Positions 1 through 8,599 of a stretch of 64,000 nt of DNA are shown in pieces. The stretch lies in NCBI GenBank assembly GCA_034044135.1, contig CP139021.1:4851635-4915634 (forward strand), read 5' to 3'. Under the pieces are notes generated by a model, which was given only the letters and a program-made list of their open reading frames with translations, was not told the DNA's origin and ran no database searches. The DNA is from Flammeovirgaceae bacterium SG7u.111 (GTDB taxonomy: Bacteria; Bacteroidota; Bacteroidia; Cytophagales; Flammeovirgaceae). How positions within the stretch are numbered: the first letter of the stretch is position 1; each line of letters opens with the position of its first letter. The position numbers and the translations under genes were made by a program.

Positions 1-1062
1 TTCACGCAGCAATAAAACCAACAAAAGGTTAATCTCTGTAGTCATCCCTTCCTTTGTTTCCAGCAGTTCATTGAGCTTTTGCTGAGTCATAGTTCCATAA
101 TAGCCATTTTTTGAGTAGTTCCCTCTCACATAATCATAAATAGCTATCATCTTATCTTTGGAAGGCTTCCCGTTGAGTTTCGGTATTGTTTCCAATATAT
201 TTCTAGCAACCCCTCTTTTGTTGAGGTAACGGGTAACCTCCTCTTTTTTGATAACATCTTCTGCCAACTGCTCCCAAGAGTTCATCAAGTGAGTTTGAGA
301 ACCACTAATCCCGTTATCGTAATAGGATGCTAATTGGAAGCTTACCCATTCTGCATAATCCATGTAATTCCCTACAAACTCCTCATCTTTAAGAGCATCC
401 ATATTCTTAAGTATCCAATGGTTGGTTGTTTGATGCCCATATTTTTTGATCAACTTCGACCCATTGAACAATAACCTATACTCCAACCCTTGAGGAATAA
501 CCACTTCAAGTTCGCTGTGCAGGGTTGGTATCTCATTCTGGAATTGCCATTTTTCAAGCACAGCAAACACCTTGGATAGCATTACAGATTCATATTCAAT
601 AATACAGCCTTCTTCTATAGCTGGGAAAGTAAACCTTTTTTGATTATAGAATTCGTTTACTTCTACATCAAAAATATCTTTTTTAGCTACCGGCACTTTG
701 GTTACATTCCCTTTTTTATCTATCAATAAAGTCTGCGCTTTTAGCTTAGTAATACTTTCAAGGTTATCATTCGAATAATAATTGAGCCTGATATCAGCCT
801 CATCAAACCCATTTTTATTTAGGATTTTCACCCTTTTAATTCGTGTGTATAGCACCCCGCTTGGGATAAATGTCACTTTCATCTTATCTACCAATACAAC
901 TGCATTGGCGGCGCTATCATAATTGCATACTTTCAATGCGGTTTCATCTTTGTTGGGCTTGCCCCATTTGTAAGTTATCGGCTGTCCGTGTATTGTTTTT
1001 GAAAAGAAAATAAATGAGAGAAGCAATATTGAGCACAAAATTGCTGGTCGAGTAAAATTCAT
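1..1062 (-). CDS. DUF3857 / transglutaminase-like exported protein (3' end cut by window)
   Basis: The frame is open from an ATG at 1062 to the window edge: 354 codons, with the C-terminus missing. The N-terminus is a signal peptide (hydrophobic run LCSILLLSFIFF after MNFTRPAI), so the product is exported. The following 300 residues have the style of the Bacteroidota DUF3857 family, with segments such as ADIRLNYYSN and AIEEGCIIEYE, and then reach the start of a transglutaminase-like fold (KMIAIYDYVRGNYSKNGYYG). Members of the family are usually 600-700 residues and are periplasmic or surface proteins of unknown function. The catalytic Cys-His-Asp region would lie beyond the window, so enzymatic activity cannot be judged. 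Confidence 0.8.
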   Translation of the reverse strand, partial: MNFTRPAILCSILLLSFIFFSKTIHGQPITYKWGKPNKDETALKVCNYDSAANAVVLVDKMKVTFIPSGVLYTRIKRVKILNKNGFDEADIRLNYYSNDNLESITKLKAQTLLIDKKGNVTKVPVAKKDIFDVEVNEFYNQKRFTFPAIEEGCIIEYESVMLSKVFAVLEKWQFQNEIPTLHSELEVVIPQGLEYRLLFNGSKLIKKYGHQTTNHWILKNMDALKDEEFVGNYMDYAEWVSFQLASYYDNGISGSQTHLMNSWEQLAEDVIKKEEVTRYLNKRGVARNILETIPKLNGKPSKDKMIAIYDYVRGNYSKNGYYGTMTQQKLNELLETKEGMTTEINLLLVLLLRE

Positions 1063-1389
1063 AGCATGGAATAGTTTTTTATTAAAAATAGAAAAAACAG
1101 AATAAAAAAAGTATACAATCAAAAATTGCAGAAAAAAAAGTAGGTTTTTAGATTAGGCTGGAGTGATGACATCTAGGTAAAACGTGTGGAACTCGCTGTA
1201 TTGTATTTTTGGACAAATCAATATTTGTTAAACTCTTGTAAGTTCGAGAAGAAACTAGTCCTACTACGGACTGGTGCTAAACATAAAAAGGGCGTTAGAA
1301 AAGAGAAAATAGTTCGGAAAACCAAGGGCGTAAGTGGTTGAATGAATAACAATTGACAACTCGAAAGCGCCCTACTAACAAACAAAGCG
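1063..1389. other. Divergent intergenic region, AT-rich
   Basis: This 327-bp spacer separates the leftward DUF3857 gene from the rightward 213-aa gene, so it should hold both promoters. A TAttTTTG match to the Bacteroidota -7 box lies at 1204-1211 on the plus strand, but no TTG lies at the usual distance upstream. I see no gene or repeat here. Confidence 0.45.
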
Positions 1390-2031
1390 ATGAATAGAGT
1401 AGCACCAACCAAAGCCACGAAGACCTCCTTCCTTTTAGTGATGTTGATATTTATGTTCACCCTCACAGGTTTTGCCCAAAAGCGAAAGTTTAAAATCTCC
1501 CAATCATATGTAGGGATAGAGCTAATGGGCGGCTATAGAGCCACGGGAACAAATACCTCTCAAGAAGTGAGCGGTGGTACCATTGGCCTAGTTACCGGAA
1601 AGGACTTTATAATGGTTTCGATCAGAGGGATTGGCATCTACCAGTCTGCGCTGAACCCCCAAACAAACATGAGCATCTTTGAAAGCCAGGCCGCCGTAAA
1701 TATGCACGTGCTGAAAATGCTGGGAGCTGGCAAGTCATTTATTGACTTCTACCCACTAGCAGGTATTTCGGTAAGCAAGTATAAGTTTGGTTCACCAGAT
1801 GCCGCAAATACTACCCAACCTCAAAAAACGACTGATTTTAATGGTTTGAGTTATAACCTCGGCGGTGGAGTTGTTTTCAAACTTAAAAACCGCTTCAAAT
1901 TTGTACATCTCTTTGCAGAAGTATCCAACCAACACCTCCTGAGTGCCAGTGGAAACACAGATGGATTCGGGCTTGACAAATCTTTTTCTGGAAATATTGG
2001 ACTCAGAATCGGTCGAATATTTACAAAATAA
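1390..2031 (+). CDS. Small outer-membrane beta-barrel-like protein, unknown function
   Basis: The 213-aa product begins with a basic stretch and a hydrophobic core ending in LTGFAQ, a typical Bacteroidota signal peptide cut near residue 30. The mature part alternates short amphipathic strands with Gly-rich turns (YVGIELMGGYRATG, GLSYNLGGGVVFKLK, FVHLFAEVSNQ) and ends in a strand with aromatic and basic residues (GNIGLRIGRIFTK). This pattern suits a small porin-like outer-membrane barrel of about eight strands. I do not recognise a named family. The gene stands alone: the next gene starts 150 bp later behind its own candidate promoter. Confidence 0.6.
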   Translation: MNRVAPTKATKTSFLLVMLIFMFTLTGFAQKRKFKISQSYVGIELMGGYRATGTNTSQEVSGGTIGLVTGKDFIMVSIRGIGIYQSALNPQTNMSIFESQAAVNMHVLKMLGAGKSFIDFYPLAGISVSKYKFGSPDAANTTQPQKTTDFNGLSYNLGGGVVFKLKNRFKFVHLFAEVSNQHLLSASGNTDGFGLDKSFSGNIGLRIGRIFTK

Positions 2032-2098
2032 ACCTTCTACTTAAAAGAACAGTGTCCTCTTTATCATTTTTGGTAAGATGGTGCGTTTTAAGAGTACA

Positions 2099-2106
2099 TA
2101 TTTTTG
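2099..2106 (+). promoter_or_regulatory. Candidate -7 box of the 150-aa gene
   Basis: TAttTTTG matches the TAnnTTTG -7 consensus of Bacteroidota and lies 75 bp before the ATG at 2182. The nearest TTG upstream (2070-2072) is 26 bp away, longer than the usual 17-23, so the match is only half convincing. Confidence 0.35.
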
Positions 2107-2181
2107 AAATAAAGAAGAAAATAAAAATAATTAAGGGACTTCTTTAAACTTTTTTATATGATTTAAAAACACCTTAGAGTT

Positions 2182-2634
2182 ATGAAAAACATAAACAAAC
2201 AGCCTCCAACTCCAGCACCTGCTGCCCCAAAAACAAAAGACCAATTCGATTTCATCAAACACCTTGAGCTATATTATTATGGTGAATCTGTTGATGTGAT
2301 CCAGTCTGCTAAAAAACTTGTTGGTGAAAAAGGACAGGTTCACTTTACAGTAAAAAAACCAGTAGATTTTGAAGGGACAGATTATACTGCTGTAAAATTC
2401 AAACTTATGCCAGCTGCTGGAAAAAGCAGTTTCAAGCTGATAGAGTTCAGCTTATTAGTCAACCAGACCTCTGGTGCGGTTGTGGATGTAATAGAAGCTC
2501 ACAAAGACCGCCAAAAGCTCGATGAAAAAGGCTTGATCATTACCCTAGGTAGGTTTTCCTCTGCTGCAGAACTAGATAAGAACCGCAAAATCGTACAATC
2601 ATTTATGAATTTTCTAGAGAAAGAGAAGGCATAG
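2182..2634 (+). CDS. Conserved-looking 150-aa cytoplasmic protein, unknown
   Basis: I do not recognise a named family. The protein has a Pro/Ala-rich head (QPPTPAPAAPKTKDQ), then a compact alpha/beta-looking domain containing FIKHLELYYYGESVDVI, a Lys-rich core and a helical end (RKIVQSFMNFLEKEKA). There is no signal peptide or membrane segment, so it is probably cytoplasmic. Codon use matches its neighbours. It is followed 32 bp later by a strong terminator and is therefore monocistronic. The Pro-rich head may be a flexible tether. No function is assigned. Confidence 0.6.
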   Translation: MKNINKQPPTPAPAAPKTKDQFDFIKHLELYYYGESVDVIQSAKKLVGEKGQVHFTVKKPVDFEGTDYTAVKFKLMPAAGKSSFKLIEFSLLVNQTSGAVVDVIEAHKDRQKLDEKGLIITLGRFSSAAELDKNRKIVQSFMNFLEKEKA

Positions 2635-2666
2635 CCATCCAAAACTCTTCCTCATCGTTTTACAGC

Positions 2667-2697
2667 ACAAAAGACCTCGCAATGCGAGGTCTTTTGT
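2667..2697. terminator. Bidirectional intrinsic terminator
   Basis: A perfect 14-bp stem (acaaaagacctcgc at 2667-2680 with its complement at 2684-2697) closes a 3-nt loop. Its A/T-rich outer ends give a T-run on both strands, and it sits between two convergent genes. Confidence 0.85.
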
Positions 2698-2726
2698 GAT
2701 ACTGCAAGAAAAGTAAAACAAACTCT

Positions 2727-4412
2727 TTAAGCATTAGTAGTCTGCTTTGAATTTTCTTTTTCTTTAAGAACTCTTCTCAATATTTTGCCTACGTTCGATT
2801 TTGGCAACTCATCCATAAACTCTACATATTTGGGAACTTTGTAGCCTGTAAGACAAGTTTTACAGTACGTCCGAATGTCTTCTGCAGTAAGCGATTCGTC
2901 TTTTTTAACGATAAACACTTTTACCGCTTCGGTAGATCTTTCATCGGGTACGCCAATAGCTGCTACTTCCATCACCCCTTTGTGTTTTGAAATCTCATCC
3001 TCTACTTCGTTAGGATACACGTTAAAGCCTGAGACCAAAATCATATCCTTCTTCCTATCTACTATCTTGAAAAAACCATCTTCTTCCATCATCCCAATAT
3101 CTCCAGTCCTAAACCAGCCGTTTACAAATACCTTTCGAGTTTCATCGTCTCGTTTCCAATATCCTTTCATCACCTGTGGCCCTTTGGCACAAATCTCCCC
3201 TACCTGCCCTTGCTCAAGCTGTTCACCATTTTCATCTGCCACAATTATCTCCGTACTAGGAGCCGGAAGCCCAATGGTACCTATTTTTTCAGTTCCATCA
3301 ATAGGGTTGCATGAGAGCAAAGGCGAAGTCTCGCTCAACCCATACCCCTCTACCAGAGGAGTGCCTGTCACCTCTTCCCATTTTCTGGCTACAGCATTTT
3401 GCACCGCCATGCCTCCACCTACAGCTATTTTTAACGACGAAAAGTCTAAGTTCCTAAACCGCTCGTTGTTCAGCATCGCATTGAAAAGTGTATTGACACC
3501 AGTTAGCACGGAAAAAGGATATTTTTCCATGTCTTTGATGAACGCTTCCATATCCCTCGGGTTCACTATAAGTACATTTTTAGCACCAATGCGAAGCATG
3601 GCCAAACAGTTTACCGTAAGGGCAAAAATATGGTACAAAGGAAGTGGAGTGACAACTACTTCTTTGCGTTCAATCAACTTGGGCTTCATCCATTCCAAAA
3701 TCTGGAGCATGTTTGCCAGAATATTCCTGTGGGTAAGCATCGCCCCTTTCGAAACACCGGTAGTACCACCCGTGTACTGCAAAAACATCAGGTCATCACC
3801 AGTGATGGTTGGTCGCTTGTAGGTCATTGATGCACCTTTGGCAAGCGCAGTATTGAATTTGATAGCTTTTGGAAGGCTATAGGAAGGCACCATTTTTTTG
3901 ATATACTTCACCACAAAATTCACCAACGGCTTTTTAATGCCACCAAGCATATCGCCTATTTCGGTAACAATTACATGCTCAATATCTGTTTGTGGAAGCA
4001 CTTTTTGGGCACTTGAGGCAAAGTTAGCCAATACCACCAAGGCTTTTGCCCCAGAGTCTTTAAACTGGTGCTCCATTTCCCGAGCTGTGTAAAGTGGGTT
4101 AGTGCCTACAACAACGAGCCCTGCCCTTATCGATCCCAATAAGGCGATGGGATATTGCAAGACATTGGGCATTTGGATAGCAATTCTATCGCCTGGCTTT
4201 AAGCCTAAACTCTGCAAAAAGGCTGCAAAATCCTTGGTAAGCCTATCTATATCTTCAAACTTGAGCGACTTATCCATGCCCTCGTAGGCAATTAGTCCTT
4301 CGTACTTTTTCATGCTTTCTTCTAGCATTTCAAGCATAGAAGGATAAATATCAGGGTCTATTTCGTGCTTAGTCCCCTCTGGGTATTTTTCAAACCACTT
4401 ATGTTCTTTCAT
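2727..4412 (-). CDS. fadD: Long-chain fatty-acid--CoA ligase
   Basis: This 561-aa AMP-forming acyl-CoA synthetase activates fatty acids to acyl-CoA with ATP, feeding beta-oxidation or phospholipid synthesis; it is likely cytoplasmic or peripheral to the membrane. The ATP-binding signature YTGGTTGVSKG is at residues 213-223. VEGYGLSETSP (A5 motif), GWFRTGDIGMMEEDGFF (A7), DRKKDMILVSGFNVYP (A8) and the A10 segment SNVGKILRRVLKE with its catalytic Lys are all present. Length and motif order are those of FadD. The gene is monocistronic, converges on the 150-aa gene across a shared terminator, and no other fatty-acid gene is nearby. The product is clear; chain-length preference cannot be read. Confidence 0.93.
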   Translation of the reverse strand: MKEHKWFEKYPEGTKHEIDPDIYPSMLEMLEESMKKYEGLIAYEGMDKSLKFEDIDRLTKDFAAFLQSLGLKPGDRIAIQMPNVLQYPIALLGSIRAGLVVVGTNPLYTAREMEHQFKDSGAKALVVLANFASSAQKVLPQTDIEHVIVTEIGDMLGGIKKPLVNFVVKYIKKMVPSYSLPKAIKFNTALAKGASMTYKRPTITGDDLMFLQYTGGTTGVSKGAMLTHRNILANMLQILEWMKPKLIERKEVVVTPLPLYHIFALTVNCLAMLRIGAKNVLIVNPRDMEAFIKDMEKYPFSVLTGVNTLFNAMLNNERFRNLDFSSLKIAVGGGMAVQNAVARKWEEVTGTPLVEGYGLSETSPLLSCNPIDGTEKIGTIGLPAPSTEIIVADENGEQLEQGQVGEICAKGPQVMKGYWKRDDETRKVFVNGWFRTGDIGMMEEDGFFKIVDRKKDMILVSGFNVYPNEVEDEISKHKGVMEVAAIGVPDERSTEAVKVFIVKKDESLTAEDIRTYCKTCLTGYKVPKYVEFMDELPKSNVGKILRRVLKEKENSKQTTNA

Positions 4413-5267
4413 ATTTACGTTGGTATAAGGTCAAAGACAGCTAGTCGATGTAAGGCGATTGGGCAATGTTTATTAAAAGGATCATTTCTTACTACAACCT
4501 AAAAACATACCTTATGGTTAGTTTTTTTAGGCACTAAAGTTAACTTTTTCCAAAAAAAACATTTGATTTTTAATAAATAAAAAATTTCAAACTAGTACGC
4601 TAAAGTAAAATTATAGAAAGCTGCATTTTACTTTATTCCAAATAATAATACAAAACATTTGCTATTTAAAAAATTTTATAAACACTTTATTCTAGTTAAA
4701 ATAATATAATTCCGTAGAGAAGGTGAATACTTTTTACTAAATTGTTGTTATACCAATTGAGCACTAGTCACGAGATGACAAGGTGTAGGCGCAAAACATG
4801 CATCCTGAAATACGTTTCCTCAGGGCGCAAATTCAATTCTTGGACGTTTTTCAATCCCGGTTTCTTGAGAATTTACCAAATAGCTGCTGCGGCAGTTGAT
4901 CGCTAAATTTTCATGTATTCGATACAAAAGTGTAAGTAAAAATGAATTTTAACACATTTGAATGGATATAAATATTCACGACCAGATTACCAAAAACAAA
5001 CCAAATACCATATATAATTTACATATTACATATATGAAACGAATCTAATAGCAAAGGCTGACCACTAATTGTTTTGCACAATCAGCCTAATAAAAAGAGC
5101 CAATTCGCCTGACATTTTTACTATCAGCATACCCGGGAATTTTCCATTTTTTTTGAAACAAAATAACGAGCACGAGGGGGAAGAGACGCCGCCATATGGC
5201 ATGGGCGTGCGTATGTCAAAAGCATAGGTTAACCTCAATTCAAATTTTTAACAAAAAAAGCTTCATA
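4413..5267. other. Long AT-rich intergenic region before prkA, with several inverted repeats
   Basis: These 855 bp separate the leftward fadD from the rightward prkA operon and contain no convincing gene. Visible structures are a two-step hairpin at 5055-5088 (AGGCTGA / TCAGCCT arms with an inner TTGT / ACAA stem), a nested palindrome at 5186-5208 and the 10-bp palindrome AGGTTAACCT at 5226-5235. The block at about 4750-4910 is less AT-rich than its surroundings and may be a decayed remnant, but nothing in it is recognisable. No clear TAnnTTTG box was found, so prkA may use an alternative sigma factor. Confidence 0.5.
5186..5208. promoter_or_regulatory. Nested palindrome upstream of prkA, possible operator
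   Basis: The perfect 10-bp palindrome GCCATATGGC (5191-5200) is itself flanked by the arms ACGCC (5186-5190) and GGCGT (5204-5208). It lies 60-80 bp upstream of the preferred prkA start. It is GC-rich against an AT-rich background. A regulator site or a leader hairpin are both possible. Confidence 0.35.
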
Positions 5268-7196
5268 ATGGGTGTACTTGAAAAAATTAGAACAAATTAC
5301 AGCACGGAGGTCAATGAAATTTCAGTAGCAGAATACTTGGAACTCTGCAAAGAGAACCATGATGTTTATGCAAAACCAGCTGAAAGGATTCTGAAGGCTA
5401 TTGGCAAGCCTAAAACAATAGATACTAGAGATGACCCCAAGCTGAGCCGTATCTTTTCCAATAAAAAAATAAAAATATACCCTGCTTTCAAGGACTTCTT
5501 TGGTATGGAAACAACCATAGAGCAGATTGTTTCTTACTTCCGCCACTCAGCACAAGGCTTGGAAGAAAAGAAACAGATCCTTTACCTCATGGGTCCTGTT
5601 GGTGGTGGTAAAAGTTCGTTGGCAGAAAAAATAAAAGAACTAATTCAAGAGTATCCAATCTATGTACTAAAAGCTCAAAATCAGGTCAGTCCTGTTTTTG
5701 AAAGCCCACTAGGGTTATTTGCTGACTACCGCTCCGAAATGGAGAAAGAATATAAAATACCATCGAGATACATTCCTATAAGCATGAGCCCTTGGGCCAA
5801 CAAGCGGCTGAGGGAATACCACGGCGATGTTAACCAGTTTAAAGTTGTAAAACTCTATCCATCTGTTCAAAACCAAATTGCCATTTCGAAAACCGAGCCT
5901 GGCGACGAAAACAACCAAGACATTTCAACTTTGGTGGGTAAAGTAGATATAAGAAAGCTTGCCGAATACCAACAAAGTGACCCTGATGCATATTCTTACA
6001 CGGGAGGGCTTTGCCTTGCCAACCAGGGCGTATTGGAGTTTGTAGAGATGTTCAAAGCTCCTATAAAAGTATTGAACCCGATGCTGACCGCCACGCAGGA
6101 AAACAACTACAAAGGAACGGAGCCTATTGGCGCTATCCCATTCGATGGGCTTATCCTTGCTCACTCTAATGAATCGGAATGGCAGAAGTTTACCACGGAC
6201 AAGAAAAATGAGGCTTTTCTAGACAGGATATATAAGGTACAAGTCCCTTACTGCCTACGTATAGACGAAGAGGTGAAAATCTATGAAAAACTGATAAGAG
6301 AAAGTTCTTTAAAAGAAGCGGTTTGTGCCCCAAAAACGCTAGAACTACTTGCCCAATTCTCGGTGATGACCCGTATGAACGAGCCTGAAAACTCTAGCAT
6401 TTTCTCAAAACTGAGAGTATATAACGGGGAAACGCTCAAAGAAACCGACCCAAATGCAAAGTCTTTACAAGAGTATAAAGATGAGGCTGGAATTAACGAG
6501 GGAATGACGGGGATCTCTACCCGGTTTGCCTTTAAAGTGCTTTCCAAAGTATTTAATTACGATGGTGAGGAAATAGCTGCAAACCCAGTTCATTTGCTTT
6601 ATGTATTGGAGCAAGAGGTAGTTCGCTTACAACTAAATAAGGATACTGAAGATCGTTACTTGCATATTATAAAAGCAATTTTGGCTAGCAAATATGCAGA
6701 GTTCATCGCCGATGAAATCCAAAAGGCTTACATAGAATCGTATAGCACTTATGGGCAAAACATTTTTGAAAAATATGTGATCTACGCCGACTACTGGATG
6801 CAGCGCAACGACTACCGCGACCAAGATTCGGGAGAGGTATTTGACAGGCGAATGCTCAACGAGGAGTTGGAGAAAATAGAAAAACCTGCTGGTATTGCCA
6901 ACCCAAAAGATTTTAGGTCGGAAGTAACCAACTTTACCTTGCGCTACAAGGCTTCAAACAATGGTAAAATGCCTCGCTGGGATGCATATGAGAAAATCAA
7001 AAATGTGATAGAGAAAAAAATCTTCACCAATACCGAAGACTTACTCCCTGTTATTTCCTTCACGGCAAAAACTAACAAGGATGACGAGAAGAAACACATG
7101 GATTTTATAAGAAGAATGACCGAGAGAGGATACACCAAGCGCCAAATTAGGATTTTGGTAGACTGGTTTATGAGGGTAAGAAAGACAATGTCCTAA
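5268..7196 (+). CDS. prkA: PrkA-family serine protein kinase / AAA+ protein
   Basis: From the ATG at 5268 the product is 642 aa, matching E. coli YeaG (about 644). An in-frame ATG at 5196 would add 24 residues with no family counterpart, so it is rejected. An N-terminal AAA+ ATPase domain carries the Walker A motif GPVGGGKSS at residues 109-117; the C-terminal half is the PrkA kinase-like region with conserved segments such as ALLPVISFTAKTNKDDEKKH. PrkA proteins act in stationary phase, sporulation and nutrient stress; whether they work mainly as kinase or as AAA+ protease-like factor is debated. The next two genes are DUF444 and spoVR, the classic three-gene operon yeaG-yeaH-ycgB. Confidence 0.93.
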   Translation: MGVLEKIRTNYSTEVNEISVAEYLELCKENHDVYAKPAERILKAIGKPKTIDTRDDPKLSRIFSNKKIKIYPAFKDFFGMETTIEQIVSYFRHSAQGLEEKKQILYLMGPVGGGKSSLAEKIKELIQEYPIYVLKAQNQVSPVFESPLGLFADYRSEMEKEYKIPSRYIPISMSPWANKRLREYHGDVNQFKVVKLYPSVQNQIAISKTEPGDENNQDISTLVGKVDIRKLAEYQQSDPDAYSYTGGLCLANQGVLEFVEMFKAPIKVLNPMLTATQENNYKGTEPIGAIPFDGLILAHSNESEWQKFTTDKKNEAFLDRIYKVQVPYCLRIDEEVKIYEKLIRESSLKEAVCAPKTLELLAQFSVMTRMNEPENSSIFSKLRVYNGETLKETDPNAKSLQEYKDEAGINEGMTGISTRFAFKVLSKVFNYDGEEIAANPVHLLYVLEQEVVRLQLNKDTEDRYLHIIKAILASKYAEFIADEIQKAYIESYSTYGQNIFEKYVIYADYWMQRNDYRDQDSGEVFDRRMLNEELEKIEKPAGIANPKDFRSEVTNFTLRYKASNNGKMPRWDAYEKIKNVIEKKIFTNTEDLLPVISFTAKTNKDDEKKHMDFIRRMTERGYTKRQIRILVDWFMRVRKTMS

Positions 7197-7212
7197 TTTA
7201 GCTTTTTTTGAC

Positions 7213-7240
7213 CTTACCCCAGCTTTTCAGCTGGGGTAAG
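7213..7240 (+). other. Strong stem-loop in the prkA-DUF444 spacer
   Basis: A perfect 12-bp stem (cttaccccagct, 7213-7224) with a TTTC loop is not followed by a T-run on either strand. It is therefore more likely an RNA processing or stability element that sets the relative expression of prkA and the downstream genes than a terminator. Confidence 0.55.
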
Positions 7241-7295
7241 TGTTACCTTTCAACCAACTCTTTCCCATTCCCAATTCTCCAACTAGAGCCAGTAT

Positions 7296-8561
7296 ATGAG
7301 CACAATCATAGATAAAAGGAAGAATACAAAGGGTAAATCCCTCAACAATCGGCAGAAATTTTTGAAACGAGTGGAGGGGCAAATAAAGCGTGCCCTACCC
7401 GAAATTATTAGTAAAGAATCTATAAGAGACAGCAATGGCGGTGGCAATGTAAAAGTACCTGTGAAAGGTATTAGAGAACCTCGGTTTTCCCACAATCCGC
7501 AGTCGGGAAAACGAGATGTAGTTCGTCCAGGCAACGACCGGTTTGTAGAAGGAGATAAAATTCCCAAACCCGAAGGAGGAGGAAAAGGAAGCGGCAGAGG
7601 CAAGGGTTCAAACAGTCCAGAAATAACCGAAGATGAATTTTTCGTAGAGCTTTCTAGAGAAGAATTCCTCGCCTACTTTTTTGATGATATGGAGCTACCA
7701 AACATGGTGAAAAAACACATGGAAAGTACCGAAAACTTCAAAAACAAGCGTGCTGGTTTTGTAAAATACGGAGTTCCCTCAAGGCTAAATGTAAAATCGA
7801 GTTACGAACAATCATTAGCAAGACAAATATCACTTACCGGGGCCTACAAAGCACAAATAAGCAGGCTTAAAAAACTTCTGACCGAGGCAAAATCAGAAAC
7901 CGAAAAGGCTAAGCTTGAGGAAAAAATAGAGAAAACGGAGCGCATGATGCTCACTATTCCATTTTTTGAGGATGTCGATTTGCGCTACAACAATTTCGAG
8001 CAAGTTCCTTTGCCAACAACTTCAGCAGTAATGTTTTGTATTATGGACGTTTCAGCTTCCATGGGCTATCATGAAAAAGACATTGCGAAGCGTTTTTTCA
8101 CCCTGCTTTACCTTTTCCTCACAAAGCAATACTCCAATGTGGAGATCGTATTCATCCGCCATCATACCATGGCAAAAGAAGTAGATGAAGAAGAGTTTTT
8201 TAACTCGAGGGAAAGTGGTGGAACTGTGGTAGCCCCTTCGCTAGAGCTGATGCACGAGATCATAAAAGACCGCTTCCCAACCGACCAGTGGAATATCTAT
8301 TGCTGCCAAGCCACCGATGGAGACGTCTGGTCGGAAAGAGATGCCGTTGATTGTTACAAAATTTTGAACGACAATATCCTTCCCATCATCCAATACATGG
8401 CCTATATTGAAATAAACGATCATGAAATGGATGGTGCTTTGTGGCAAGCTTACAGCGCACTACAAAACGGCCAAAGCTTTTTCATGAGAAATATATTTGA
8501 CGTGAATCAAATATGGCCTGTGTTCAAAGGCCTGTTCAGGAAAAACAAGATAGAAGCATAA
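7296..8561 (+). CDS. yeaH: DUF444 family protein (YeaH/YhbH)
   Basis: The 421-aa protein starts with the family-typical basic segment (KRKNTKGKSLNNRQKFLKR), then a Gly-rich linker (residues 90-106), a coiled-coil stretch (about 185-216, KLLTEAKSETEKAKLEEKIE) and a C-terminal von Willebrand A-like domain whose DVSASMG (from D251) is a DxSxS metal site. It is cytoplasmic. In enterobacteria and Bacillus the gene accompanies prkA, and the YeaG/YeaH pair is induced under sustained nitrogen starvation. Here it follows prkA by 99 bp with a stem-loop in between and precedes spoVR by 38 bp, so the three form one operon. Its molecular role is not established in the family. Confidence 0.9.
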   Translation: MSTIIDKRKNTKGKSLNNRQKFLKRVEGQIKRALPEIISKESIRDSNGGGNVKVPVKGIREPRFSHNPQSGKRDVVRPGNDRFVEGDKIPKPEGGGKGSGRGKGSNSPEITEDEFFVELSREEFLAYFFDDMELPNMVKKHMESTENFKNKRAGFVKYGVPSRLNVKSSYEQSLARQISLTGAYKAQISRLKKLLTEAKSETEKAKLEEKIEKTERMMLTIPFFEDVDLRYNNFEQVPLPTTSAVMFCIMDVSASMGYHEKDIAKRFFTLLYLFLTKQYSNVEIVFIRHHTMAKEVDEEEFFNSRESGGTVVAPSLELMHEIIKDRFPTDQWNIYCCQATDGDVWSERDAVDCYKILNDNILPIIQYMAYIEINDHEMDGALWQAYSALQNGQSFFMRNIFDVNQIWPVFKGLFRKNKIEA

Positions 8562-8599
8562 ATCCTTCTCTTCTTTCTCAAATGGAAAAAAACTAAACT

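Noticed and set aside
1204-1211. TAttTTTG box as promoter of the 213-aa gene
   Set aside because: No TTG at suitable distance and about 180 bp before the start, so it is mentioned only as part of the spacer.
2875-3822. A 315-codon plus-strand frame opposite fadD
   Set aside because: It is the antisense of a strongly motif-supported ligase gene, has low-complexity Ser/Thr-rich composition and no family resemblance.
4740-4920. Possible remnant of a mobile element before prkA
   Set aside because: Composition differs slightly, but no transposase fragment, terminal repeats or target duplication can be seen.
5196-5267. An earlier ATG for prkA giving 24 extra residues
   Set aside because: It lies inside a palindrome, the added residues do not resemble the family, and the start at 5268 gives the family length.
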